DNA from: Ancylostoma caninum
Lineage: Eukaryota; Nematoda; Chromadorea; Rhabditida; Ancylostomatidae
Length of the DNA: 64,000 nucleotides
Direction: 5' to 3'
Assembly (NCBI GenBank): GCA_037903475.1
Contig: JBAJFG010000041.1
Coordinates: 744,001-808,000, forward strand
A program made the position numbers and the translations under genes. Each line of letters begins with the position of its first letter. Position 1 is the stretch's first letter. Below, in pieces: positions 52,230 to 63,269 of the stretch. The notes beneath the pieces are model-generated. The model was given only the letters and a program-made list of their open reading frames with translations, did not search any database and had not been told where the DNA came from.

Positions 52230-53219
52230 CTGAAACCGTGATCTGTTATTTAATCACACATATTTATGAAAATAGTATCATGAGGCAGGAGACGCAGACC
52301 TGTCACTAAAAAGTGCTCGGGAGTACTTTTTTATTCTGACCTGCAGGTTTTGATTCGTCCTTTTCAGGGTGCTATTGAAATAGTCGATCTATCACTGGAA
52401 GATGGCGTTCTTTAGTGGTGCTTCGGTTGAGGTGAACGAGGAAATAAAAACAAAAAACAAATACAGGGAAAAGGCCGGCACAGTGCTGGGCCAATACATG
52501 CATGATTTCGAAATTGATTTCTTTCTTCAGAAATTGAATGTTTAAAAGTTCCCATTCGGTATTTGATGGTATACTACTGCGCTTCCGAAATGGTATAGGA
52601 AAATAAAATTCAAAAAAAATTGTCTATTCTCGAAGCACTCAATGTCCAACAATGCAATTTCTTTTCAAAGGCCTGCAAAGGAAGTGTAATGATACTTATG
52701 CTCAAACGCTTCTCATTCCCACCGAGAAACATCGACACTGGCTTATATGTACGAACCTGAAAATCTCTTTACATGTACGCAAAACTTACCACCATGAGTT
52801 TTACTCAAACCAACTCTCCCCATAGTCTCGCATAATCTACCAGCGTTCCGAAATCGTTCTTGAGACGATGAAAGCGGTAAGAAATTACGTTATTTTCGGA
52901 ATAGGCTCTTCTAAATTCTTGACTCCGGATTAGTGCTGAAGCTATAGTCACTACCGGTGATGTCGGCATGCTCCTAACACAGCAGCTAAGCTCTTGTGGT
53001 TGATTATTAAAGGCAGCGTGCACGGAAATCCTAGAGTTTGAAATTTTGCAGGATTTCGGGGTTCCGAAGGTTTTGGAAATCACATCCAGTGGCAAGGTAC
53101 GATGAAATGGTTGAGGATTTCACGAAAACAGCAAACTGGTGTTTGTGCGTCTTTCCATTGACCATATTCCCATTCGCACGTCCCATCTGAGTGAGAGCCA
53201 TCTACTCAGGCAACAACAT
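52230..53219. other. Gene-free spacer
   Basis: A minus-strand open stretch of 96 codons at 52805-53095 has no recognised motif. Otherwise AT-rich with no assigned feature. Confidence 0.4.
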
Positions 53220-53425
53220 TGCGCGACCCGACGGCCAAATCGGCCCGACCGGGACGCCCGAGCTGCCAAATTTGTGAGCGTGGCCTGTTACCGGGCGACC
53301 CTAGAGAATTACATGAAGCACCGGGCGACCTGAGGGCACTAGGTAAAAGACCGAGCGAGCCGAGCGCATGACAGGAGCCCGGGTGAGCCGAGGGAACGCT
53401 AAAAATTACGGGGCGACCCGAGGGT
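53220..53425. repeat. Degenerate GC-rich tandem repeat
   Basis: The phrase CGGGCGACCC(G/T)AG(G/A) recurs every 30-45 bp about six times (near 53235, 53295, 53320, 53350, 53380 and 53410) with spacers of varying sequence. Not matched to the other satellites here. Confidence 0.6.
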
Positions 53426-54640
53426 GAGTCTTGTGGAATCTAAGGCATATCAAAAACATCTTCACTGACGCATTATGAAAAGAGATATTCATACCAACGC
53501 GGCGCAAAGGTGCGTGAGAGCATCCTTTTGATTCGTTCGCTAATATGATAGTTCCTAAATATTTGGAGTTTTCAAATATTTGTGAACGCTTCCATTCTTG
53601 TAGGCAGATTAGCAAGAAATTTAAACGACTAAGAATAAAAGTATTTGTTTGCAGCTTTTTTTGTAAGAGTGACTCCAGAAAGTGGCCTTTCAAAAAATGG
53701 CTTTTATTGAGAAGAAGCAATAGAACTCTTCTGAACGAAAAATCTTCAACGAATAAATTCCATAATTGCTTGCAGAATTCGAACGAGAATTATGTTTATT
53801 GAGGTGTGAACTTTTGAACCCCCCTCCCAAAAAAAAAATAAACAAAGGAAAATGATCCTGTGAAGTCGCAGGAACTTTTAGTGCTCACTCGCTGTGCCAC
53901 ATCATGTTTTTCTCGGTTCTCTGTTCGCCTGCGTGCCCGTACATTTCGTATTTCGTGTAGTAACATTTTTTACTTTTTTGACATCAAGGTTCCTAGTGCT
54001 CGATTGGTCCTATGGTGTGGAATAGTCAACTTATCCGCACCAATGCACGTATATGCAGTCAACAAGGAGATGCAAAGTGTCAAAAGTTTGGACTGCTGAA
54101 GATGGAATATTGCTCTCGAACTTCTTATTACGAGTGCTAACGCGTTCGCGGTGGCCCGGGAACATATTAATCCCAACAACGGACCCGCACATCTCACAAG
54201 GCAGACCTCCACAAACCCGATGTTTGCCAGAGGAGTGGTATAGGGAACATAATTGAGATCTGAAAAGGAGATGTTGACGTGAATGGCCGAGTGGATGAGA
54301 ACGCGCAGGTAGGGTTGATTTTGACTTCAACTGTGAATTACTAATTTTGAAGTGAGGGTAAGCCGACAGCATTTACAGCGCGATCCGACTACGAATACAG
54401 AGCGATCCGAGAATAACGCGTCAGGTCACTCTGTAATCGCAGCCAGGTCGCACAGTGTTGTTGCCTGAGTAGTTCCATCTTCTTGCTCAGAGAATCGGAT
54501 AGGTCGAACGCAGCAACAACTGCAAGTCTCCGCTCAATCGAAGAGGAATACAGCGGCTGCTGCTAAAGGAGGAGCTGCTGCAGTTGGGCTGCTAAGAGAA
54601 TAGTGAATTCGGAACGCGTTAGCGGGGCTAATTGCCTGAA
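53426..54640. other. Gene-free spacer with short conflicting frames
   Basis: Open stretches at 53406-53720 (minus), 53545-53802 (plus) and 54031-54372 (minus) overlap and lack motifs. The segment 54160-54230 reads HINPNNGPAHLTRQTSTNP in one + frame but is closed by stops nearby. No confident gene. Confidence 0.35.
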
Positions 54641-54643
54641 TCG

Positions 54644-54678
54644 CAGGTGAAACGCAGGCTTTGACTGCGTTTCACCTG
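54644..54678. promoter_or_regulatory. Perfect 14-bp inverted repeat upstream of the small gene
   Basis: CAGGTGAAACGCAG and its exact complement CTGCGTTTCACCTG are separated by 7 nt, about 195 bp before the start codon at 54874. It could be a binding site, part of a transcribed hairpin, or a transposon relic. No direct evidence for any of these. Confidence 0.45.
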
Positions 54679-54873
54679 TGTTCCTCCCCCCGCAAGTATG
54701 AAGGCGAACTCACGCAGACCCAACTGAGGTCCCACGCAGAAAATACAGTCGTATTTTCGAAAGTCTCGCCTCAGTGTCCTTTGAGATTTCCGTTGTGTTT
54801 CTTCCTCCCATCGTCACCGCTATCGTCATTTCATCGTCCATCGCGCGTGCTGCATCCCAGACTCGTACTTCAG

Positions 54874-55294
54874 ATGGATGACTACATGGAAATGGACGTG
54901 GAAATCATCGACAACAGGAGGGGTGCAATAGAGGTTCTCAACAACCTATGGAGCTTCGGAAACTTGCAGGTGGGTATAACTGTAGTCTGGCAGGCGATAT
55001 ATGGTATTAGAATACACCAGAATGAAAGGTTTTCTTTAAGACATTGCGTTTGGAAAACTGCCTGTTAGAGGACGAGGACCTAGCACGCATCCGTTATGAG
55101 GCACCAAAAGTTAGCTACATTTGCCATATTGCTTTGTTTAGTGGCGATATCCGGCAGTATACAGTCAAAGATGATGACACCGTTGCTCCGAAAAAAGTAA
55201 GTGCTCAACGCTTCGACCTTCCTGTTTCACTTTAAACCTCAATATATTCTTTCAGAAGCGCCGTTCTGTGGATTTCACCACCTCTGACGAGTGA
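54874..55294 (+). CDS. Small three-exon gene, 96-residue protein of unknown function
   Basis: Exons 54874-54969 (32 codons, donor GTGGGT), 55041-55196 (52 codons, acceptor TTTAAG, donor GTAAGT) and 55256-55294 (acceptor TTTCAG, ends in TGA) join in phase 0 at both junctions. The protein begins MDDYMEMDVEIIDNRRGAIE, is acidic, and has a central stretch rich in aromatic and hydrophobic residues (YEAPKVSYICHIALFSGD). It ends with a basic cluster made across the last junction (PKKKRRSVDF) that resembles a monopartite nuclear localisation signal. No signal peptide or membrane span is seen. No family was recognised. The first exon is open further upstream (to 54661), but MDDY follows a change in composition and is preferred. 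It is the only well-formed non-GT14 host gene in the window. Confidence 0.6.
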
Positions 55295-56050
55295 AACGGT
55301 TTCAGTTGCGTGAGTTGTGGAGCCTTTCTTTTTGCGAATCTGTTTTGTAATTTTTTCGTTGCTTCATTGTTAATTGGTTTGTTCACACATCGACCATCTC
55401 TGCCGAATCTCATTTTTCTCATTTGGATCGGTTTACGTTTTTCTAGGAAGATTTTCGTCTTTGATTGTTGATAGGATTTTTCTGATCCGTCCTAATTTTG
55501 CTGACATTACCCATTATTTAGCTTGTGTTTGACCTCATCCTTTGAATGAAGCCTTCTGTTTATGTTATGCTGAATGAAGCGTTTTGTTTATGTTTGTTTA
55601 TGTCCTGCTACCGACACTCCATAGGGCATGTGTAATCAAGAGGTTACCTTACCTTGCAGGTCGAACAGGGGTATCTCTGCATTCTTTCCCCCCTAATAGC
55701 AGCACCACAGCAGGGAATGGCTGTCAATGTGCTCCGTTTCTGCTGCTGAGTGTCCAGATTGAGCTGCATTCCTAGGTTTGAGACAAGCAATCCAGTTCAT
55801 CGCTCCTGGAACACAGCCTTCCAGGGGCGAATGCAGCTCGTGGGGCGACGAAATAAGCTTTCACCTCGCGGTGTAACTGCTGTTGAAACGTGTTCGGGCT
55901 GCGTTTGTCGTCCCGGAATCTCTGAGTGCATATCGCGATCGCAACTTATTTGCATCGGATGTACGTTTGATCGCTCGCAGGAAACGTCGATTTCGTACAT
56001 TACTGAAAGCCGCTGCGAATTCCAAACAGCTCCTCTTGTCCTTAGAGTGC
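55295..56050. other. 3' flank of the small gene and spacer
   Basis: T-rich to about 55620, possibly 3' untranslated. It then contains the dispersed repeat 55797-55926. No gene recognised. Confidence 0.4.
55797..55926 (+). repeat. Dispersed repeat, plus copy (partner 47760-47885)
   Basis: Matches the reverse complement of 47760-47885 over about 125 bp. Short open stretches run through both copies but their peptides are not conserved. Confidence 0.7.
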
Positions 56051-56055
56051 TTTCG

Positions 56056-56165
56056 CCTGTGACAAGCAGGATGTACAGAAATTCAACTCCCACATGTGAC
56101 AAGCAGAATGAATATAAATTGAACTTCCGAATGTGACAAGCAGAATGAACAGAAATTCAATTTCA
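56056..56165. repeat. Three tandem units of about 35 bp
   Basis: TGTGACAAGCAGRATG...AAATT(C/G)AACT occurs three times in a row (56056-56092, 56092-56127, 56127-56162). A single diverged unit is found at 57293 and another at 60282, each at the start of the 5' modules described below. Confidence 0.75.
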
Positions 56166-56460
56166 TTGGTGCAATCAGAAAAGGTGGGCTAGGCAAAGTG
56201 CCCAACAACAACCACAGTAGGATGTGCTAGTCAGCTTCAATGCAGCATCAAAATCAATGGGGAATCCTCATTGAGGTTAGGTACGAGCCAAGTGTACCAC
56301 CGAATCGCTGTGCACACAGCTGACAAGGCGCCAACAACTGAACCTTTGGGAACGAAACCTAATTTCAATGCGGATTCCACATAGATTTTTGATGCTTGAT
56401 TGAAGTTGACTAGCACATTGTACTGTGGTTGAAGTTGTACAAAAAATGCAGTAGTTGTTC
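56127..56460. repeat. Inverted pair of anchor-gene 5' modules
   Basis: A plus-strand copy (about 56127-56290) resembles the upstream regions of the anchor exons at 57403 and 60406. Its second half (ACCACAGTA, GTGCTAGTCA, TTCAAT, GCATCAAAA) recurs in reverse complement at about 56325-56435. In the minus copy the sequence continues into a remnant of the exon reading ESALKLGF, comparable with KTALQLGI at 57403. Neither copy has an intact exon. Confidence 0.55.
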
Positions 56461-57402
56461 AATCCAATTACTCAGTTTTACCCTCATTAATACAGTGTTA
56501 ATAGGGGAAGCATAGGGGCGAGCCCAGGTCGCACGGGGTATCCATTTGCTACTGGCTGCGGAGCAGACCATGTTTAGCCTTTTCCATTCTCTTAGATGAT
56601 CCGATAAGGCCTAAAATATAAGAAAATGTCCGTAACAAGACTGATAGACATGTCAAAGGTGTCAGTCCTACAGAGACAAAAAATTGCCTCGGATATATTC
56701 TCGGGGGTTTTTTTCGCCTCCATGCGTCCACTTTGGTGGAGAAAATGCTGCACGAAGTATCGTCGATGATGAAAGAGCAAAATATAGGGCCAACAGGAAA
56801 AACCGAAGATCTCGGATACATATTACTTTGCGAGCATTTACGGAAAACTACTGTGAGCTACCTCGATACCTTGATGCCTTGATGAAACACAGCAATTTTA
56901 CTGCTTTTCGGTTCCTATAGTTTCACCTGATGAAGATTCACCTTTGCTCAGGAGACTGAAATGGTCACCGTTTCGGACAAATGATGGGATTCACAAGTTG
57001 TATCTAAAAGATGTGCTATCAGTTGGCAGTCCCAATATTTATATTTGATTTTATCAAGATATTTCTGAAATTATCGAAAATCCTGTATGCGTGCTCCAAG
57101 AATGCGAAGAAGTTGGAAAAGATGTCTTCGAAACGTACAAAGGGAACGGAAGTGAGGTTCGTATAGATCGTCAATGAGTGCAAAGGCATTGAACCTCTTT
57201 TCATCAAAACACTTCTTTTTTACTTTCTCTCTGTAATGAAGCCGAGTAAAACATCTCTTCACTGCCTCCCACCTCCAAAACTGTTTTCGCATGTGACAAG
57301 CGCAATCCATAAAAATTCAATAACATAAGCGCAATTAGAAACCGTGTGCACAACTGCAACCATAGAAGGACACTACAAATCATCCGGTGGAATCAATTCA
57401 GC

Positions 57403-57550
57403 ATGGAAAGCAATGCGAAAACCGCACTACAGTTAGGCATCAAGCTAAACAACTTCCTTATTGTTCCTATACTAGCACTTGTCGTCTCCTTGTTTGCAAC
57501 CTTCATAGCGATCGTAATTATAATGTGGATTTATCCACATTACTGGTTAG
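57403..57550 (+). CDS. Orphan type II membrane-anchor first exon
   Basis: ATG to a GTATGT donor spans 49 codons plus one nucleotide, identical in length and phase to exon 1 of GT14 copies B and D. The peptide starts MESNAKTALQLGIKLNN and continues into a long hydrophobic span (ILALVVSLFATFIAIVIIMW), followed by YPHYWL. The sequence differs from exon 1 of B, D and E but is related to the broken exon at 60406/61126. No stem or catalytic exons follow before the RTE fragment at 57745 on the other strand. It may be an alternative first exon for copy E, a remnant of a lost gene, or the first exon of another type II protein; these cannot be told apart here. Confidence 0.5.
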
Positions 57551-57744
57551 GTATGTGTTTTTGAAGTATGTTCTATCGATTATAATGCACTGGTGGACTT
57601 CCTTATATTGCATTGTCTTTTTTAAACTCTATGTAGTACATGAGATGCAGTGGGGATCGCATTATATCGTTTTGTGGGTTAGAAGATTTACTGTATATTC
57701 TCAACCAATATTTGAGAATTACTTACTTACTTATCCTCCTTAGC

Positions 57745-58467
57745 TCGCGCACAAGGGTAACGCTACTGTAGGTTCCACAGGACATTGCAAGCATTTCGTT
57801 ATTGTTTTCCAGCAACGTCTGTCCATTGCCAGAATCTTGGTCTGCTGCAAGTTCAGTTGGGAAACGACAGATCGTTTTCTATTTGCTTCAGCCAGGTTTT
57901 CTTAGTGGCTTTTCGCTGGATCTTCCATTCTGTCGGGCACATCCTCCACAGCAGTTTGTGTAAAAATAACGCTCCATTCTGCACAAGTGGCCGAACCATT
58001 TCAACCTTCCCTTCCTAATTTCAGCAGCAATGTTAGGCTGATCACAGCATCTTCTTCGAAATTCTTCATTCCAGAGTCGGTCTCGTAGAATGATGCCAAG
58101 AATTCTTCAAACTTATCGCATTTGAAAAGCTTCCGAATTCTGTGCATCCGAATGAAGAATTGTCTAGGATTCCGCTCCGTATAGCAATATCGGTAGTATA
58201 AGTGCGCTGAATACTCTCATTTCCGAAAGTGGAGACATTTGTTTTGCGCCATAAACACCAGGCGAGTGATCCAAATGCAGTGGACGCGGCTCCGATACGA
58301 CTCAGAATCTCCATCGCTGATGCAATTTTCCTTTCCTGCATTGATCCAAGGTATTTGAAGTTCTGCACTTGTTCCAACTCAAACTCATTTGGACGCACTA
58401 TTATTGGAGCTTCATCCGTTGTGAGGACTTTACTCTTTTCTCCGTTTATGACTAGACCGTATGGCAA
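57745..58467 (-). pseudogene. RTE-type non-LTR retrotransposon, 3' reverse-transcriptase fragment
   Basis: Minus-strand coding remnant of the C-terminal part of an RTE reverse transcriptase. GLVINGEKSKVLTTDEAP, ELEQVQNFKYLGS, EILSRIGAAST, AFGSLAWCLWRKTNVS and then EMVRPLVQNGA, and RKATKKTWLKQIENDLSF appear in the family's order with frameshifts between the last pieces. The N-terminal endonuclease and catalytic YADD region are missing, as expected for a 5'-truncated insertion. It is not functional. Confidence 0.85.
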
Positions 58468-58470
58468 TGC

Positions 58471-60280
58471 CGCACCTGGCCAGCCAGGCCATCCATCTCT
58501 CCGTCCCAGGCGAGTGGTCCAAAGATAAAGCGCCGATTTGATAGATCGGGTGCAAGCAAGTCACTGTAGAGAGCACAGGTGCCTCTGCAATTCAAGATGA
58601 ACTCGAATGCATCGGACTACGGGACCCACGAACCAGATTGATCAACCACGTTAACCTTTATTATTGTTTATATAATTTGCATTATTAGTTTACCTTATTT
58701 ATGCCTCATCCAGTATTTATAATTTGAAGCAAACGAGCCTCTCCACGCCAATCACCCTCCGCAAACACGTCTTGAGCCTGTTCCATTGTATTTTACAAAA
58801 AATACGTTATAGCGCCATTATTATTGCTATGACTTTCAGAGTTTTCATTCCATCCACCTACTATTTACGATATTCCTGGAGACCAAAACAACGGCCAACT
58901 GGGAAGCAATTTGATGGTGAGCTGATACTAGTCTACCTTCCCACCATTTTCCAGTTTTTTCGAGTGCAGGGATGGTAATAATTAGACTACTAGAATTAGA
59001 ATTAGAAAAAAAATTAGAAAAAAATTAGAATTAGAAAGACTAGAATTAGAGGAACTATCACCTTAGTGAGAGGTACAAATTTCTATTAGGTGGCAGTTAA
59101 CTGACATCTAGGGAAATGTTACTCAGGATCTGGCATGTGCTAATCAGTTAAAATATTTCAATCAAAACAGAATTGAAAATGAGCGCAAATAGGTGAGACG
59201 CAGTTTCCAACTGCACGTTTCTCTCGAATACTTTGTCGTGTCAATTTTAGTCTCATAAACGCGCTTCCGACCAACTCTTTCGTTCTTATTGAAGCTGGAA
59301 GATGCGTTGAACTTTGACGATGCTAATCAGTGGAGGCTTAAGAGGCCTGAAATTGATGCAAGTTCATCTGTTTATGCACTGATCCACCAAAAACTTCCTC
59401 ACACCCGTCCATTGAGCTCTGAGATCTGATAGAGATATCCGTTGTCAAATTTATGTCCTTTTCGTTCCTCAGTTTTTCCATTATCTCTTCCAACCACTAT
59501 TCAAAAAAAAAACAAACAACGAAAGCCCTCGGAATCTTGCTGCAATGTTCCTGAGAAGAGTGCGAAACCGAGCAGCACAGAGGGTTGACGGTCATGTATG
59601 CATTCAAAGGTTCTATGAGACAGTGTTCATTATAGGTGTTCAATAACGAGGAATAATGGATGCTGAAAGACTTCCTCAAAAGACCTTCACTCTAGTCGGT
59701 TTTTTTCAAGTCAATCATATAAGTAATTGTGTTTGAAAATTTGAATGTATTAGGGCATAGCATACGTTCATCTCCTTCTCTTACGGTGTAACTTACGAAT
59801 GGCAATGAATTTTCTTTGTTTCCAAACATACATCGCAGAGGACATTTTTAAAAAATTTCAATGTGAGCAGTTTGTATATGGTGAACCTTATACCTTATAT
59901 GGTGAAACAGAGACAAGTTATTTATGATCATACAGTACAGTTCTCATTGTTTTTGAGTGTACGGGTTGCATGAAGAGTATCCTGTAGAAGGATGAGGCGT
60001 TTGAGAAGGTGAATCACTTATGTCTTTGACTTTCCAGGCGCCGACGAAGGCGACATCGCAGAAACGCGAGGCTCAATATGAAGATCAATAACCGTCTTGG
60101 CTAACAGCTCGAAAGAATTTTACAATATTCCACGAGCACAATCACTATGCCAAGATTCAAGGAGAGTCAAACGTGGGAACTTTAGTTGCACAGTTGCAGT
60201 TGCATGCTACCGATATGAACATACAAATACATTCCTTTCTCACGTCGAAGTTCAGAACAGCTCCGAGAATAATTCCACCT
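58471..60280. other. Gene-free spacer with a small minisatellite
   Basis: AGAATTAGA-type units are repeated at 58983-59050. Otherwise no gene, transposon or RNA was recognised in 1.8 kb. Confidence 0.45.
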
Positions 60281-60405
60281 ATGACAAGCAAAACCGACAC
60301 AAAATCAATAATATTAATGCAATGAGGAAAGGAAGCTAGATAAAGTACTGAAGTGCAGCCACAGTGCAATGCACCTGCCAGCTCCAGTGAAGCAGCGAAA
60401 TAAGT

Positions 60406-61219
60406 ATGAAATCCGCACTTATGTTGGGGTATAAATTTGAGACATTCGCGACCTTACACTTTTTGCAGTGTGTCACGTGGGACACGCGCACTTGAACGCG
60501 CGTGGGTCCCGTACTCAACTGCTTGAGCGTGACGACGTGGTCCAACGTGGTAGGAATTTCGCCCTTGTACTTAGAATTTGCGGGAATCTGAGATTGATCA
60601 TTTTCTCTTTTGTGATTGTCAACAGTGTTTCCAAATGTTTGCCATCCATTCACTTGATACTGATTGAGGCTTTTCAAATGAATCGTCCTTTTTCTCTTTT
60701 TTTGTTTCACGTGTTGAAAAATGTTTAAGGTAAAATCTGCCCTGCCCAGTGCGTGTGCAGAACGCTTGAATATCTGATAGTATACCACTACGTAGAAGTT
60801 TGCTAATTATGGCTGCTTCACAAAACACAACTCTGAATAGAGCGTGCTCACCCAGTTGAGCACGCGTTCCTACGCGTAGCACCACGCATGCCAACAGGTT
60901 GAGAACATTGTCGCGAATGTGCTAAAAGCAGCAGGAACGGAACTCTTAGTTCAGTAAATCGCTCACCGTGTAATCGGTTATGAGGGGAGCATTACACTAA
61001 GTTCAACATAAAGTTTCGCGCTATTCCAGCACTGGATATGACTTCTACGCTTTCTAAACCTAGAAATACGGCGGTATCTCTGGAGCTAAGATTTCCATAA
61101 GAGTTGTCTTCAAAGGAATAATTCCTACATCGTTCCCAAAATTATATTTGCTGTCGACTTCTCGGCAACATTCATAGGAGCTATAATTATACTTCAAATT
61201 TATTTCTACCACTGGCTAG
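60406..61219 (+). pseudogene. Membrane-anchor first exon split by a 678-bp insertion
   Basis: The first half, 60406-60447, reads MKSALMLGYKFETF, comparable with AKTALQLGIKLNNF at 57403. The second half, 61126-61219, reads YIVPKIIFAVDFSATFIGAI and continues to YHWL, comparable with the span and YHYWL end at 57403. The halves together are 136 nt, that is 45 codons plus one nucleotide, preserving the phase of the intact exon. The inserted DNA (60448-61125) is bounded by ATTC on both sides and has GC-rich partly inverted motifs (GCACTTGAACGCGCG; GTTGAGCACGCG) but no recognised gene. The GTATGT donor is lost. The 120 bp upstream (60283-60405) match the upstream region of the 57403 exon. Confidence 0.6.
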
Positions 61220-62590
61220 CAGTAACAGACGTAATGGGAAAGAGAATGAACGGTAAAGTTTTTTCAAAGTCTTAGAAAATAGTTAACAACTCTGTATTTA
61301 CCAGCTTATTCCAAACTGGTCGAATCCGTTATTATTTTTATAAATTACTTGCGATTATTCAATTCTGAAATGAATAATTTTTTTCATTAACTTAACCTTA
61401 TGAATTCACGATATCAAGGCCCCAAGGTGGAGCAGCTTGTAGTTGCAAAACAGTGAAAAAGCGAGAGAAGCTCTGCAAGGTGCCTGTTGGAGTCTGCGAA
61501 GGTTGATTAAGTTTGAGGCAGTGCAGAAACTGCAGACAGTCCCTCCATCCAGACGTTTTTATTCACTTTGTTTTCTGAAGAGCAAACGGAGAGTTTCATA
61601 TTTCTCAGCTCCATATCCAGCACCACATTTCTCCGAGAAACACAAATTAAACATCTCAACCTGTCCCTCCATACATATCTCACCAGAAAAACAAGGTCCA
61701 ATTTATAAACAGCCTTCGCCTTATGTGCAGTCGTTGTCGAAAAGATAGAGGGATTTCCTATGTTCCATACCGTTGTGGCCGCAGAATCGCGGTAAGATCT
61801 AGTGCTCTCTCACTTAGGGAATGCTTTCTCCGCACCCATCGTTGAGGTCCCACCGCGTTTCTGCAGTGACGAAATCCGTCTATCTTGTCGACAAAGACTA
61901 CATAAAGAGGCGTGTGCACTCCAGAGTGTAGCATTATATTTCTGGACATAATTGTGTTTATTTTTTTTTCGTTTCTAGGGTTTATTGTGCCCTATCTGCT
62001 GGCTAACGTAGCTAATCTGGTTCATTATTTTTAAGGATAAAGGAAACTTCAAGTCTATTCTACCGTACAATTTCAATTCGAATCGCACAGAGTTGAGATT
62101 TTCGAACATCACGTACAATTCGGAAGCAATAAAACAGATGACGAATATGTCGTCATCGTATTATTTCTAAAATGAGATTGTGAAGAAATGAAAATGAAAC
62201 GGAAACGCAGAAGAGCTACCTTTTTTCTATACATAGTTCTGAGGAGCGGAGGAATAGTGGTGAAATCTTTAAACCCATCTCGAGGCCAAGCTCCTTTCTG
62301 TATAATAAAACTCTCCGTCGAACTGGAGGAAGTCATATCTCAGTATTGATATCAAGAGCTCTTATAGTTCATCACCAATCAATTGGAAGGCATGGGTTTT
62401 TCTGGGGTACACGGAAACTTCATTTTTCACTGTGTGGGTTCTCTTTTTTGGCGCAAACTCCATTTCCTCGTACTAGCTTCCACATCCTCCATATCCAGTT
62501 CCTGGGCGTTGACTTCGAGAGATGAGTCAAGGGTATTTATTAGGTTGTTAAAGATTAAATGTCGGTGAGCTCGTGGGGTATCCATTAATC
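61220..62590. other. Gene-free spacer
   Basis: A 101-codon plus-strand frame at 61443-61748 and several shorter minus frames have no recognisable motif. No repeat family assigned. Confidence 0.4.
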
Positions 62591-62594
62591 GCTC

Positions 62595-62925
62595 CTATTC
62601 GACTTTCCAGTTGTATGTAGGCACCTCATAATTGTTGGCTGACTGCACGCAAACCTGTTCCCCAGACTCTTGTGGTCTGATGGGATCCGCTTCGACCGTT
62701 TCCTTCAGTTGCTCCATGTCGACCACCGATGGAGGCCTACCGCGTGCGTCATGTTCGAGGCTTTCATTCCCAAAGCGAAACTTGTGAAACCATTCCTGGC
62801 TGCCGCTCGCTAATGACGTCCTATCCAAACGCATCGCGCAGTTCTCGATGAGATTCGGCCGCCGTCTTGCCTCTCTTGAAGTCGTAGAGCAAACAGTATC
62901 GAATGCCACTCATGAGATCTGCCAT
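62595..62925 (-). pseudogene. Mariner transposase, N-terminal fragment
   Basis: On the minus strand the first part reads MADLMSGIRYCLLYDFKRGK and then TAAESHRELRDAFG, a typical mariner N-terminal helix-turn-helix. After a stop and frameshift it continues in another frame as EWFHKFRFGNESLEHDARGR, PPSVVDMEQLKETVEADP. The catalytic DD(34)D domain is missing and no terminal repeats were seen. The subfamily differs from the element at 7632. Non-functional. Confidence 0.8.
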
Positions 62926-63149
62926 TTCTGCAATTCTCAAGGATCAGGAATTGACTGGGAGCAATAACAATGATGGTAGATAACCTACACACGCATGCCT
63001 TCACAATGGCACTTACAGCTACCCTGAAACGGGAATTATTCTATGGAAATGACTACCAGTACCCAAGCGACATTTCATCTGTACCAAGCTAACAATAAAG
63101 TGTTGCGTGGTGCGATCAAAAGTACACAATTGTGAACTAGTGACGAAAA

Positions 63150-63269
63150 CAATTTTGTCACCATTTTAAATCCATGTACTTTAGCAGCAACATAAATCAA
63201 ACTTGAACAATGTCACACTGCTTTACTGCCGGGAATTCGACAGTAGAGCATGATCACTTCTAATTTTAG
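63150..63269 (+). promoter_or_regulatory. Conserved upstream/5' leader block of GT14 copy E
   Basis: TTTTGTCACCATTTTAAATC, then TTGAACAATG and GGAATTCGACAGTAGAGC correspond to the blocks upstream of copies B and D. The ATG homologous to the start of D is at 63250 but is out of frame with the anchor coding sequence here because of indels. Confidence 0.45.
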
